38,784 bases of DNA. Source: Desulfotignum sp. GTDB lineage: Bacteria; Desulfobacterota; Desulfobacteria; Desulfobacterales; Desulfobacteraceae. Made by a program: the position numbers and the translations under genes. Numbering within the stretch: the stretch's first letter is position 1; every line of letters begins with the position of its first letter. The DNA is taken from NCBI GenBank assembly GCA_011390335.1, contig JAABSO010000009.1, positions 73,399 to 112,182 of the forward strand, in the 5' to 3' direction. A model generated the notes under the pieces. It worked only from the letters and a program-made list of their open reading frames with translations, had not been told where the DNA came from and did no database searches. Shown here in pieces: positions 26,963-34,321 of the stretch.

Positions 26963-28762
26963 TCACCCCTGGGATACGGGAACCATGGGCCAGAAAATCA
27001 GGATCAGGGGGATAGCCACCAAGGTCACGATAATGGACAAGGGCAGGCCCAGGCGCCAGTAGTCGCCGAATCGGTAGCCGCCCGGTCCCATGACCAGAGC
27101 GTTGGACTGGTGGCCCACCGGGGTCATAAAGGCGCAGGAAGCACCGATGGCCGTGGCCATCAAAAACGGATCCGGAGAAAATCCCATCTCCCTGGCCAGG
27201 GTAATGGAAATGGGTGCCATGAGAACCGCGGCGGCCGCGTTGTTCACCACATTTGACAGCAGCATGGTACCCACCAGGAGCACTGCCAGGGTTCCTGCAT
27301 GGGAAAAAAAGCCGGACAGCATCAGCAGTTTTCCCGCAATCAATTGTGCGCCGCCTGAACTTTCCAGGGCATGGCCCAGAGGAAACATGGCACCCAGCAG
27401 CACGATCACCGGCCAGTCGATATGTTCATACATTTCCCCGAGGGGAACCACGCCGACAAGCACCATGATCACTGCTGCCGCGACAAACGCCACCTGCACC
27501 GGCAGCACACCTGTGGCGGACAGAACCATGGCGGAACCGAAAATCCCCACAGACAGCAGCACTTTTTTGGGCTGTCCGATGCGGATTTCACGCGGAGCCA
27601 GGGGCAGGCATGTAAATGCCTTGACAACCTTCTGCAGGGATTCATCCGTGCCCTGAAACAACAATATGTCACCGGCCATAAATTTTGTCTTGCCAAGGGG
27701 CTGTGTGATCCGCCGCCCGCGCCGGGCAATGGCCAGAAGGTTGACCCCGTAAAGCCGCCGAAGATACAGGCCTGCCGAAGTTTTACCCGGCAGGGTGGAT
27801 TCCGTTGTGATCACCGCCTCCATAAGCCGGATATCTTTAGACCCCAGGGTGGCCCGGCAATCCCCCTTGCATTCGGCCAGTTCCAATCCCAGTCCGTCCA
27901 TCAGGGCCTTGAGATCATCAGGGGCTGCCTCCACCATCAATACATCCCCGGCTTTCAGAATCTCATACCAGGAAGGGGCCGGCGTATGATCATCTCCTCT
28001 GGAAAGGCTTACCACCGTAGCCTCGGTTTCCTTTTCCATGGCAGAGGTGAGGTGGAAAATGGTCTGGCCCACAAATTTTGATCCTTCAGGAAGGATGACC
28101 TCGGTGATATAATTTTCGATTTCAAACAACTCATCCGGCGATGACTGGGCATCCCGCCTGGGGGTCAGGCGCCAGCCGAACAGGGAGATGAACACCAGAC
28201 CCGCAAGGGCGACACCCATTCCAACAGGTGCAAAGTCAAACATGCTGAATGCCGGCTGGCCTGTTTCGACCCGGTACAAGGCAATGATAATATTGGGAGG
28301 GGTGCCGATCAGGGTAATCAGGCCGCCCAGAAGCGACCCAAACGCCAGGGGCATGAGCAGCAGGGAAGGAGACCGGCCGCTCTGGCGGGACATCCATATG
28401 GCCACCGGCATCAGCAGGGCCAGAGCACCTACATTGTTCATCACACTGGAACATACCACAACAATGGCGGCCAGGGCCGTCACCTGGCCAGTGGGATTCG
28501 ATCCCACCTTTGCCATGTGCCGGGACAAAAGGTCCACGGCTCCGGCGTTGAACAGTCCCCGGCTAAGCACCAGAACAGCTGCCACCGTGATCACTGCCGG
28601 ATGACCAAACCCTGAAAACACCTGATTTCCGGGAACCAGTCCGGTAACGCAAACCAGCAAAAGTGCGGTCAGTGCCACCAGGTCATACCGGAATTTTCCC
28701 CAGACAAACAGCACCAGGGTGACTGACAGGATGGCAAAAATCAGTGTTTGATCGGTTGTCAT
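26963..28762 (-). CDS. SLC13/DASS-family permease with two RCK_C (TrkA-C) domains
   Basis: A 599-residue inner-membrane transporter. There are about five membrane helices in the first 190 residues (LVALTALLLVCVTGLVPG is typical), then two soluble TrkA-C domains. These cover about 205-290 (ILPEGSKFVGQTIFHLTSAM) and 305-385 (STLPGKTSAGLYLRRLYGVN). A second membrane half has the signature SNVVNNAAAAVLMAPI. This is the architecture of SAC1/SLT-type sulfate or sulfur-responsive carriers. The transported anion is not shown by sequence. It starts 5 bp behind nifS without a clear ribosome site, so it is probably coupled to nifUS and could import a sulfur-containing anion. Confidence 0.88.
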   Translation of the reverse strand: MTTDQTLIFAILSVTLVLFVWGKFRYDLVALTALLLVCVTGLVPGNQVFSGFGHPAVITVAAVLVLSRGLFNAGAVDLLSRHMAKVGSNPTGQVTALAAIVVVCSSVMNNVGALALLMPVAIWMSRQSGRSPSLLLMPLAFGSLLGGLITLIGTPPNIIIALYRVETGQPAFSMFDFAPVGMGVALAGLVFISLFGWRLTPRRDAQSSPDELFEIENYITEVILPEGSKFVGQTIFHLTSAMEKETEATVVSLSRGDDHTPAPSWYEILKAGDVLMVEAAPDDLKALMDGLGLELAECKGDCRATLGSKDIRLMEAVITTESTLPGKTSAGLYLRRLYGVNLLAIARRGRRITQPLGKTKFMAGDILLFQGTDESLQKVVKAFTCLPLAPREIRIGQPKKVLLSVGIFGSAMVLSATGVLPVQVAFVAAAVIMVLVGVVPLGEMYEHIDWPVIVLLGAMFPLGHALESSGGAQLIAGKLLMLSGFFSHAGTLAVLLVGTMLLSNVVNNAAAAVLMAPISITLAREMGFSPDPFLMATAIGASCAFMTPVGHQSNALVMGPGGYRFGDYWRLGLPLSIIVTLVAIPLILIFWPMVPVSQG

Positions 28763-28767
28763 GGCAT

Positions 28768-29940
28768 TTAAACCATTTTGCCGTCTTTCCAGAAGGGGGA
28801 CATGGCCCGCAGCTTTTCAATGGCAGGCACCATGGTGGCAACGATATGGTCCATCTCCTCTTTGGTGTTGTAATGGGACAGAGAAAAACGGATGGTGCCG
28901 TTGGCCGATTTGAACGGCACTTCCATGGCAAGAAGCACGTGGGACGGATCCAGGGAACCGGAGGTACAGGCAGATCCGGATGATGCGCAGATACTCTCCT
29001 TGTCCAGGAGCATGAGGATGGATTCGCCTTCCACGGCATCAAAACCGATGGAAAGGGTATTGGGCAGACGGTTTTCCAGATCGCCGTTGACAGACACGCT
29101 CGGGATCTTTTCCAGAAGCTGTTCCTGGAGATAATCCCGCAGCTGCCTCACCTCTTTGTCCATGACCGGCAGATGCGCAGCCGCCAGTTCACAGGCACGT
29201 CCCAATCCGATGATGGAAACCGTGTTCTCCGTACCGCCCCGCCGGCCTTTTTCCTGGTGACCGCCTATCAGATAGGGATGAAATTTCAGTCCCTTTTTCA
29301 CGTACAAAACACCTATACCCTTGGGGGCGTGTATTTTATGGCCGGACAAGGCCAGCATATCCATGTTAGCCGCTTTTACATCTATGGGAACCTTGCCGGC
29401 AGCCTGGACCGCATCCGTATGAAAAAGAATTCCTTTTTCCGTCACTTTTTTTGCGATCTCAGGAATGGGAAATATCACACCGGTTTCATTGTTGGCCCAC
29501 ATCAAAGAAACGACTGCCGTGTTGTCAGACAAACTGTCATACAGCATGTCCGTGTCCAGGTGCCCTTTTTTGTCCACCGGCACAAACACCGCATCATACC
29601 CTTTTTTATCCCGCAGAAATTTGAACAGGTTCAAAATGGCCGGGTGCTCCACAGTGGAGGTGATGATCTGTTTTTTGTCCGGATTGGCATTCAGGGCAGA
29701 AAATATGGCGCTGTTGTCACTTTCCGTGCCGCAGGAAGTAAACACGATTTCATCCGGGTCTGCGTTGATCAGGTCTGCCACCCGCTGCCGGGCCTGTTTG
29801 AGTTTTTTTCCCACCTGGTCCCCGAATGTATGCATGGAAGACGGATTTCCATAAAACTGCCCGAAATAGGGCACCATCTCTTCAATGACCTCATCCGCCA
29901 CCTTTGTGGTGGCATTGTTGTCGGTATAAATCACTTTCAT
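28768..29940 (-). CDS. nifS: Cysteine desulfurase NifS
   Basis: A 390-residue PLP enzyme that removes sulfur from cysteine as an enzyme persulfide. It has the N-terminal TDNNATTKV, the PLP lysine in LSGHKIHAPKG, and the persulfide cysteine in a long flexible loop (SSGSACTSGSLDPSH), which is the class I NifS/IscS type. Length is typical. AAAGGA supports the start. It lies 4 bp behind nifU and 5 bp before the SLC13 permease. The pairing with a NifU lacking the Nfu domain suggests general Fe-S assembly rather than nitrogen fixation, since no nif structural genes are nearby. Class I desulfurases can also handle selenocysteine. Confidence 0.96.
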   Translation of the reverse strand: MKVIYTDNNATTKVADEVIEEMVPYFGQFYGNPSSMHTFGDQVGKKLKQARQRVADLINADPDEIVFTSCGTESDNSAIFSALNANPDKKQIITSTVEHPAILNLFKFLRDKKGYDAVFVPVDKKGHLDTDMLYDSLSDNTAVVSLMWANNETGVIFPIPEIAKKVTEKGILFHTDAVQAAGKVPIDVKAANMDMLALSGHKIHAPKGIGVLYVKKGLKFHPYLIGGHQEKGRRGGTENTVSIIGLGRACELAAAHLPVMDKEVRQLRDYLQEQLLEKIPSVSVNGDLENRLPNTLSIGFDAVEGESILMLLDKESICASSGSACTSGSLDPSHVLLAMEVPFKSANGTIRFSLSHYNTKEEMDHIVATMVPAIEKLRAMSPFWKDGKMV

Positions 29941-29944
29941 CAGG

Positions 29945-30508
29945 TTATCCTTTGGCTTTGACAGAGGCGATCACCTCTTCTATCCGGTCCAGGCACTTGC
30001 CGCATCCGCCCCCGGCTTTGAGATAATCGGTCACATCCTCGGTGGTTTCCAGATTATTTGCTTTTACCGCGTCAATGATTTCCAGGTCTGTCACCTCAAA
30101 ACACTCACACACCAATTCTCCCGGTTTTTCAAGGATCTGGACCCCCCTATAATCGGCAATGGCTTTTTTCAGGGCTGCCTTACCCATGACGGAACAATGC
30201 ATTTTCTCTTTGGGAAGCCCCCCTAAATAATCGGCGATATCATCATTGGTGACCTTGGCTGCCTCGTCCAGGGTCATGCCTTTGATGATCTCCGTGAGTG
30301 CGGAAGAGGAGGCAACCGCACTGGCACAGCCGAATGTCATAAATGATGCATCAATGATCCGTTCGTTTTCATTCACTTTTAAAAAAAGCTTCAATGCATC
30401 CCCGCAGTTCAGGGAGCCGGTTTCTCCGATGGCATTGGCATCTTCGAGTTCTCCCACGTTCCTGGGGTGCATAAAGTGCTCTTTTACCTTTTCTGTGTAA
30501 TCCCACAT
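29945..30508 (-). CDS. nifU: Fe-S scaffold NifU, short form (IscU + BFD-like domain)
   Basis: A 187-residue scaffold protein. The N-terminal IscU-like domain (about 1-125) carries the three assembly cysteines in [19 protein letters not shown] and [11 protein letters not shown] Fer2_BFD-type domain follows, with CECFE and GGGCGKC giving four cysteines for a [2Fe-2S] cluster. The C-terminal Nfu (thioredoxin-like) domain of full-length NifU is absent; this short form is common in anaerobic delta-proteobacteria, so it is not obviously a truncation. AAGGAG gives a strong ribosome site. It is the first gene of the nifU-nifS-permease operon, behind a promoter that contains a dyad. Confidence 0.94.
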   Translation of the reverse strand: MWDYTEKVKEHFMHPRNVGELEDANAIGETGSLNCGDALKLFLKVNENERIIDASFMTFGCASAVASSSALTEIIKGMTLDEAAKVTNDDIADYLGGLPKEKMHCSVMGKAALKKAIADYRGVQILEKPGELVCECFEVTDLEIIDAVKANNLETTEDVTDYLKAGGGCGKCLDRIEEVIASVKAKG

Positions 30509-30573
30509 ATATATTCTCCTTCACCACAAAATCATTTTCCAATGACTGTTGTCCATGATCTGACGTCTTGGCT

Positions 30574-30602
30574 TAAAATACTACAGGGTGGTAGATTGTC
30601 AA
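30574..30602 (-). promoter_or_regulatory. nifU promoter with internal dyad
   Basis: Read on the - strand, a perfect -35 TTGACA (30597-30602) is followed after 16 bp by TATTTT (30575-30580). The spacer contains CTACcaccctGTAG (30581-30594), an inverted repeat in a position where a repressor would block RNA polymerase. An Rrf2/IscR-type regulator responding to Fe-S status is a reasonable candidate, but the motif was not matched to a known one. Confidence 0.5.
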
Positions 30603-30667
30603 GATCTGTCTGCTGCCCTGTCCATGGTCACAAAAAAACCGGTATCGGCTGGTTGACATGGATCTGT

Positions 30668-31456
30668 TTACCCTGTCAGTATGATTTGAAGATCCGTCAT
30701 GTCCATGGTACGCTGGATACCGAACCGGGTGAGACAAAAATCATATTTCACGGGATCATGGGGTACAATCTTTCGAAAACCTTCTGTAATTTCCAGACAG
30801 GCAGTGCGGTCCGGGCTTTTGCGCCGGGTAAACCCCAGCATCTGCCCTGCTGTATACATATGCCGGTCAAGGGGAATGAGCAGCTGATCCGGCCGGATCT
30901 GATGCCAGCCCCCCGGATCAACCCGGTCTTTGCGCACCATCCAGCGCAAAAACAGATGGCTGCGCTTGCAGGCACTGGATTTGGCGGGATCAGCCAGCAG
31001 ATGGCCGCATGCCCCTTCAGGATCGATATTTTTCACCAGATGTTGCAGTCCCGGCAAAACCGTGGCATCTTCCGGATCAGTACCGGCCATAAAGCATGCC
31101 TCCAGGGAGCCGTATTCCCGTATTACACGCTGTATACCCAAAATCAGGGCCGTGATATGGGCCTGGGTTGCAAACCTGTAGGTAAAGCCTGCCAGACCCC
31201 GGCGGATCTCTTTTGTTTGAATATCTGTCACCCGGTCCCCGGGGGCCGGTCCCAGAAATGTGAGCACCTTTGCTGCTGCCTGCATGATCATTTCCACCCG
31301 GCCGTAGGCCAGGCAGGCCGCCACAAGACCGGCCACCTCCCGATCCCTGACTTCCTGATAATCATAGAGGAACAACAAAGGATCAGGATTCACAAACGAT
31401 CTGCAGTTATAGATCTCATACACCAGCTCCAGCTTCTGTCTCAATCGGACCAGCAT
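30668..31456 (-). CDS. TIGR02757 family protein (DUF2400)
   Basis: A 262-residue soluble protein of the TIGR02757/DUF2400 family. Characteristic segments are NPDPLLFLYDY near the start, VAGLVAACLAYGRVEMI, LFLRWMVRKDRVDPGGW and LIPLDRHMY. The fold is related to the HhH-GPD DNA-glycosylase superfamily (LIPLD-H region), but no activity is known. The start is placed at ATG 31456 (AGGAG 12 bases upstream); a farther ATG at 31555 would add 33 residues that do not resemble the family. It is transcribed alone and diverges from the structured RNA upstream of proC. Confidence 0.85.
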   Translation of the reverse strand: MLVRLRQKLELVYEIYNCRSFVNPDPLLFLYDYQEVRDREVAGLVAACLAYGRVEMIMQAAAKVLTFLGPAPGDRVTDIQTKEIRRGLAGFTYRFATQAHITALILGIQRVIREYGSLEACFMAGTDPEDATVLPGLQHLVKNIDPEGACGHLLADPAKSSACKRSHLFLRWMVRKDRVDPGGWHQIRPDQLLIPLDRHMYTAGQMLGFTRRKSPDRTACLEITEGFRKIVPHDPVKYDFCLTRFGIQRTMDMTDLQIILTG

Positions 31457-31590
31457 GAATGTTTTTTGCTCCTGCCATAATCTGATAGTTTCTGCCCGGC
31501 CTACACACCTGGCTGCAATAGTATGCCTCTTCCAGGATAAATGCAAATTCTGCACCTGAAATAATCTCTGTTTCAGGATTGAATATTTGC

Positions 31591-31796
31591 TATAGTAGCG
31601 TGCGCTTCTATGGGGAGCCCCTGGTGGTGTCCTGAACGGACCATCAGAGCCTTAAGGGGGCCTGGTAAAATATGCCGGAATAGTTTTCAACCAGAGGCTG
31701 GGTTGCCGCGCTTCATTGTTCTTATGCAAACAGGCCCCCGCAGATCTGGGCCGGGCACAGGACACCACCAGGGGCGAGGCTTGGGACAGCGTGCTG
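31591..31796 (+). ncRNA. ssrS: Structured RNA, probable 6S RNA
   Basis: A 195-nt folded region ahead of proC. A TATAGT -10 element (31591-31596) precedes a closing stem with G-U pairs (31600-31606 with 31788-31794). A perfect 17-bp stem follows (31618-31634 with 31758-31774, CCCCTGGTGGTGTCCTG). Then comes an open bubble of 21 and 18 bases, and a perfect 9-bp stem (31656-31664 GGGGGCCTG with 31731-31739) topped by a variable hairpin. Long rod, central bubble, apical hairpin and total length are the plan of 6S RNA, which binds the sigma-70 RNA polymerase. CTGAAC and GCCTTAA in the 5' bubble resemble known 6S sequences. The family assignment is from structure and memory, not a covariance search. 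Confidence 0.6.
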
Positions 31797-31856
31797 CACA
31801 GAGCGATCAAAAACCTGGCATGCTTATGGCAAATATCCAGTTCCAGGAATTATGCC

Positions 31857-31886
31857 TTGACTCTTTTTTGCGGATGGACGTAATAT
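31857..31886 (+). promoter_or_regulatory. Sigma-70 promoter of proC
   Basis: TTGACT (31857-31862) and TAATAT (31881-31886) are separated by 18 bp, and the proC ATG lies 43 bp behind the -10. The spacer begins with a CTTTTTT run that may also serve as the 3' end signal of the RNA upstream. Confidence 0.6.
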
Positions 31887-31928
31887 GGATTCTTTATTTA
31901 ATCACGCAAATCAAGGAGTTATATAAAG

Positions 31929-32786
31929 ATGCTGCAGGAAAAAAAAATCGGATTCATCGGCACCGGCAATATGGGAGAAGCTCTGGTATCTGGTCTTGTG
32001 CTTTCCAAATCCACACGGCCTGAAAATATCATCTGCTCGGACATCGACCCGGAACTGCTGGCAGCCATAAAAGAAAAATACAAGGTGCATACCACCTGCG
32101 ATAATCTGGAGGTGGTCCGGCGGTCAGATATCATCGTCTATGCCACCAAACCCCAGATTCTGGGGATGGTGCTCAAGGAAACCGCACCTGCGCTTGATGA
32201 TGAAAAGCTTGTCATTTCCATTGCCGCAGGGGTTCCTCTGGCTGCCATTGCCATCGGGCTGCAGAAAAAACTGCGCCTTATCCGGGCCATGCCCAATATC
32301 TGCGCCTTTGTTAAGGAAAGCGCCACCGCCATTGCTGCAGGCGAATATGTACACGAAAATGATGTGGCCGAGGCCCGGGCCATCTTCAACTCCGTGGGAA
32401 AAACGGTTTTTATCCATGAAAATGTGCTCATGGATGCTTTCACCGGATTGAGCGGGAGCGGTCCTGCCTATATCTTTACCATTGTGGATGCCATGGCAGA
32501 TGCCGGGGTAAAAATGGGGCTGTCCAGAAAAGATGCCCTGTTTCTGTCCACCCAGACGGTTCTGGGTTCCGCCCGGCTGCTCATGGAATCCAAAGAACAT
32601 CCGGGCCAGCTCAAGGACCGGGTTGCCTCCCCCGGCGGCACCGCCATTGCCGGCATTCACACCCTGGAACAGGGAGGGTTGCGCACCACCCTTATCAATG
32701 CGGTGGAATCGGCCACCAACCGCTCAAGAGAGCTGGGTGAAATGATGGTAAAAGATTTTATCGCTAACAGTAAAACCGAAAAATGA
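31929..32786 (+). CDS. proC: Pyrroline-5-carboxylate reductase
   Basis: A 285-residue enzyme that reduces 1-pyrroline-5-carboxylate to proline with NAD(P)H in the last step of proline synthesis. It has the N-terminal Rossmann motif GFIGTGNMGEALVSGL, the conserved IRAMPNI region and the C-terminal dimerisation/substrate domain with LSGSGPAYIFTIVDAMADAG. The final block VASPGGTAIAGIHTLEQGG is the ProC signature. AAGGAG nine bases upstream and an own promoter support the start. Proline synthesis partners (proA/proB) are not in this window. The gene ends 9 bp before a bidirectional terminator. Confidence 0.96.
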   Translation: MLQEKKIGFIGTGNMGEALVSGLVLSKSTRPENIICSDIDPELLAAIKEKYKVHTTCDNLEVVRRSDIIVYATKPQILGMVLKETAPALDDEKLVISIAAGVPLAAIAIGLQKKLRLIRAMPNICAFVKESATAIAAGEYVHENDVAEARAIFNSVGKTVFIHENVLMDAFTGLSGSGPAYIFTIVDAMADAGVKMGLSRKDALFLSTQTVLGSARLLMESKEHPGQLKDRVASPGGTAIAGIHTLEQGGLRTTLINAVESATNRSRELGEMMVKDFIANSKTEK

Positions 32787-32788
32787 GC

Positions 32789-32835
32789 AAAAAAAACCGG
32801 GCGCAACGTGCTGTATCCTGCACGCTGCACCCGGT
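32789..32835 (-). terminator. Bidirectional intrinsic terminator between proC and the DVU0772-type gene
   Basis: ACCGGG (32796-32801) pairs with CCCGGT (32830-32835), and the inner CGTGC (32807-32811) pairs with GCACG (32820-32824). Read on the - strand the hairpin is followed by eight T residues, so it is a good terminator for the DVU0772-type gene; on the + strand it may help end proC transcripts. Confidence 0.75.
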
Positions 32836-32870
32836 ATCTGGCCAGGGAACTTTAAGGAGGCGGTTATGGG

Positions 32871-33224
32871 TTAAACTTCAAGTTCCTTTTTCAGCCAGTC
32901 CCGAACATTTCCTTCCACGGCATATACCCCTTTGTACCTGCCGATGCCCTGCATAAATTCCGTCTCAAGCTCTTTGGGGAGATGAAAGCTTCCCAGCTCT
33001 TCAGAATCAAATCCTTTTCTGCGCACCAGCGTCAATACAGGGGTTTTTTTCCATGTATTGATCACAAAATATACGGTTTCATTGTCATTGTCCCTGGAGT
33101 TGTAATATGCCTGGGACCGCAGCGGCCCCCATTCCAGGTGCAGGGCAATGGCTTCTTCAGGGGTCATCTCCCAGTCCACCGCATTCAGCAGATTATAATC
33201 TTTTTTTATATCTCCGAGTCTCAT
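32871..33224 (-). CDS. DVU0772 family protein
   Basis: A 117-residue soluble protein of the DVU0772 type, found mainly in sulfate-reducing delta-proteobacteria. It starts MRLGDIKKDYNLLNAVDWEM and continues with PEEAIALHLEWG, YFVINTWKKTPVLTLVRR and a C-terminal helix. No enzymatic motif is visible and the function is unknown. The ATG at 33224 has GGAGGAG directly upstream, better than one at 33251. In Desulfovibrio the homologue has been assigned to the PerR peroxide-stress regulon, and PerR-like boxes lie in front of this gene too, next to a rubrerythrin gene. A role in oxygen or peroxide response is likely but indirect. Confidence 0.85.
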   Translation of the reverse strand: MRLGDIKKDYNLLNAVDWEMTPEEAIALHLEWGPLRSQAYYNSRDNDNETVYFVINTWKKTPVLTLVRRKGFDSEELGSFHLPKELETEFMQGIGRYKGVYAVEGNVRDWLKKELEV

Positions 33225-33252
33225 ATCTCCTCCATTTTCCTGGTTGGTCATT

Positions 33253-33287
33253 TTTCTTATAATAACTATTTCTTATAATAACTAAAA
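33253..33287 (-). promoter_or_regulatory. Tandem PerR-like operator boxes
   Basis: TTTCTTATAATAACTA occurs twice in perfect tandem (33253-33268 and 33269-33284), just upstream of the DVU0772-type gene. Each copy includes a match to the PerR consensus TTATAATNATTATAA: 11 of 14 fixed bases for 33257-33271 and 12 of 14 for 33273-33287. The position over the promoter fits repression. Confidence 0.55.
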
Positions 33288-33392
33288 GCAAATTGCATGC
33301 CTGGACAGAATATAAAACGAATAATATGTTATTACAGAGTGTTATAAAAAATAAAACAAAAAGAAAAAGGAGCAGATAGAGGGAATGATACA

Positions 33393-33439
33393 AAAAAGCC
33401 CCACCACAACAGATACAAGAGTGTATCTGTTGTGGTGGG
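33393..33439 (-). terminator. Intrinsic terminator after rubrerythrin
   Basis: A perfect 18-bp stem (33400-33417 with 33422-33439, built on CCCACCACAACAGATACA) with a 4-base loop is followed on the - strand by GCTTTTTTG. It starts 6 bases behind the rubrerythrin stop and ends the redox operon. Confidence 0.88.
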
Positions 33440-33445
33440 AATTGC

Positions 33446-34021
33446 TCAATAATTTTCACATAGCCGTTCAAACCAGCCTGCCGGACGGACACAGGCCGGG
33501 CATTTGTCAGGTGCCGTTTTCCCGGTATGGATATACCCGCAGCCCAGACAACGCCACTGGATCTGCATCTCATCCTGAAAAACCCGCTGGGAAGCGATAT
33601 TTTTTGCCAGGTGCCGGAACAGTTTCTCATGGTGATTTTCCGCCACAATAATGGCATCAAAGGTATCTGCCGCCCGGACAAACCCTTCCTGCCTGGCGGT
33701 TTTTGCAAATCCGGCATACATGTCATTGCCCACATAGGCTTCCAGATCTGCCGAAGACAACAGATTGGCATGGGTGCTTTCAATCACTCCGGTGGGAAAG
33801 TGCCAGTTGATGGTCAGTTCCCCCCCATTGAAAAATTTAAAAAACCGCAGCGCATGTTCAAATTCCTGGTCAGCGGTTTCATCAAACAATTTGCCGATCT
33901 GAATATATCCTTCCTCCCTGGCCCTGGTGGCAAAAAAATTGTACCGGGTCCTTGCCTGGGCCTCGGCTGCAAAGGAGGTGTGCAGATTCACTGCTGTTTG
34001 GCTTTCCCTGAATTTACCCAT
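33446..34021 (-). CDS. rbr: Rubrerythrin
   Basis: A 191-residue non-haem di-iron peroxidase of the anaerobic oxidative stress response. The ferritin-like four-helix domain (about 1-150) has the ligand sets AAEAQARTRYNFF, ETADQEFEHALRFF and AENHHEKLFRHL. The C-terminal rubredoxin-like domain holds one iron with CLGC and CPAC (about 158-177). Electrons normally come through rubredoxin or ferredoxin. It lies 11 bp behind a ferredoxin gene in the same operon, a plausible donor, and is closed by a strong terminator. The ribosome site (AACAGG) is weak, suggesting coupling to the ferredoxin. Confidence 0.95.
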   Translation of the reverse strand: MGKFRESQTAVNLHTSFAAEAQARTRYNFFATRAREEGYIQIGKLFDETADQEFEHALRFFKFFNGGELTINWHFPTGVIESTHANLLSSADLEAYVGNDMYAGFAKTARQEGFVRAADTFDAIIVAENHHEKLFRHLAKNIASQRVFQDEMQIQWRCLGCGYIHTGKTAPDKCPACVRPAGWFERLCENY

Positions 34022-34032
34022 ACAGCACCTGT

Positions 34033-34224
34033 TTACTCTTCAATGATGATGGCATCGGCACCACACTCGGCCGCTGCCTGGCGCACCTTGTCTTTGAGGT
34101 GCTCCGGAATGGGATCAACCTGGATGGTGGATACAAGCTGGTCCTCATCATACTTGAATACTTCAGGACAAAGGTCGTTACAGTTTCTGTCACCCATGCA
34201 TTGATCGGTAATGGTCACTTTCAT
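34033..34224 (-). CDS. [4Fe-4S] ferredoxin, 63 aa
   Basis: A small acidic ferredoxin. Cys9, Cys15 and Cys19 lie in QCMGDRNCNDLCPEVF, and the fourth ligand is in AAECGADAIIIEE, where the usual proline after the last cysteine is replaced by glycine. This is the D14C-type single-cluster pattern of Pyrococcus/Desulfovibrio ferredoxins. AGGAGGA directly upstream gives a strong start. It is followed after 11 bp by rubrerythrin and may feed electrons to it. It is preceded by 97 bp without a gene after the FAD oxidoreductase. Confidence 0.9.
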   Translation of the reverse strand: MKVTITDQCMGDRNCNDLCPEVFKYDEDQLVSTIQVDPIPEHLKDKVRQAAAECGADAIIIEE

Positions 34225-34321
34225 GTGTTCCTCCTAAAAGTTAATGTATATTGCGATGGATCCATGCCGGCTTCTTTTCCAGGACATGGCTTTTTTCAGG
34301 GCCGGTGTGTAAAGTATCAAT

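Noticed and set aside
28768..30508. nifUS as part of a nitrogen fixation cluster
   Set aside because: No nitrogenase structural or cofactor genes in the window; the short NifU without the Nfu domain fits general Fe-S assembly.
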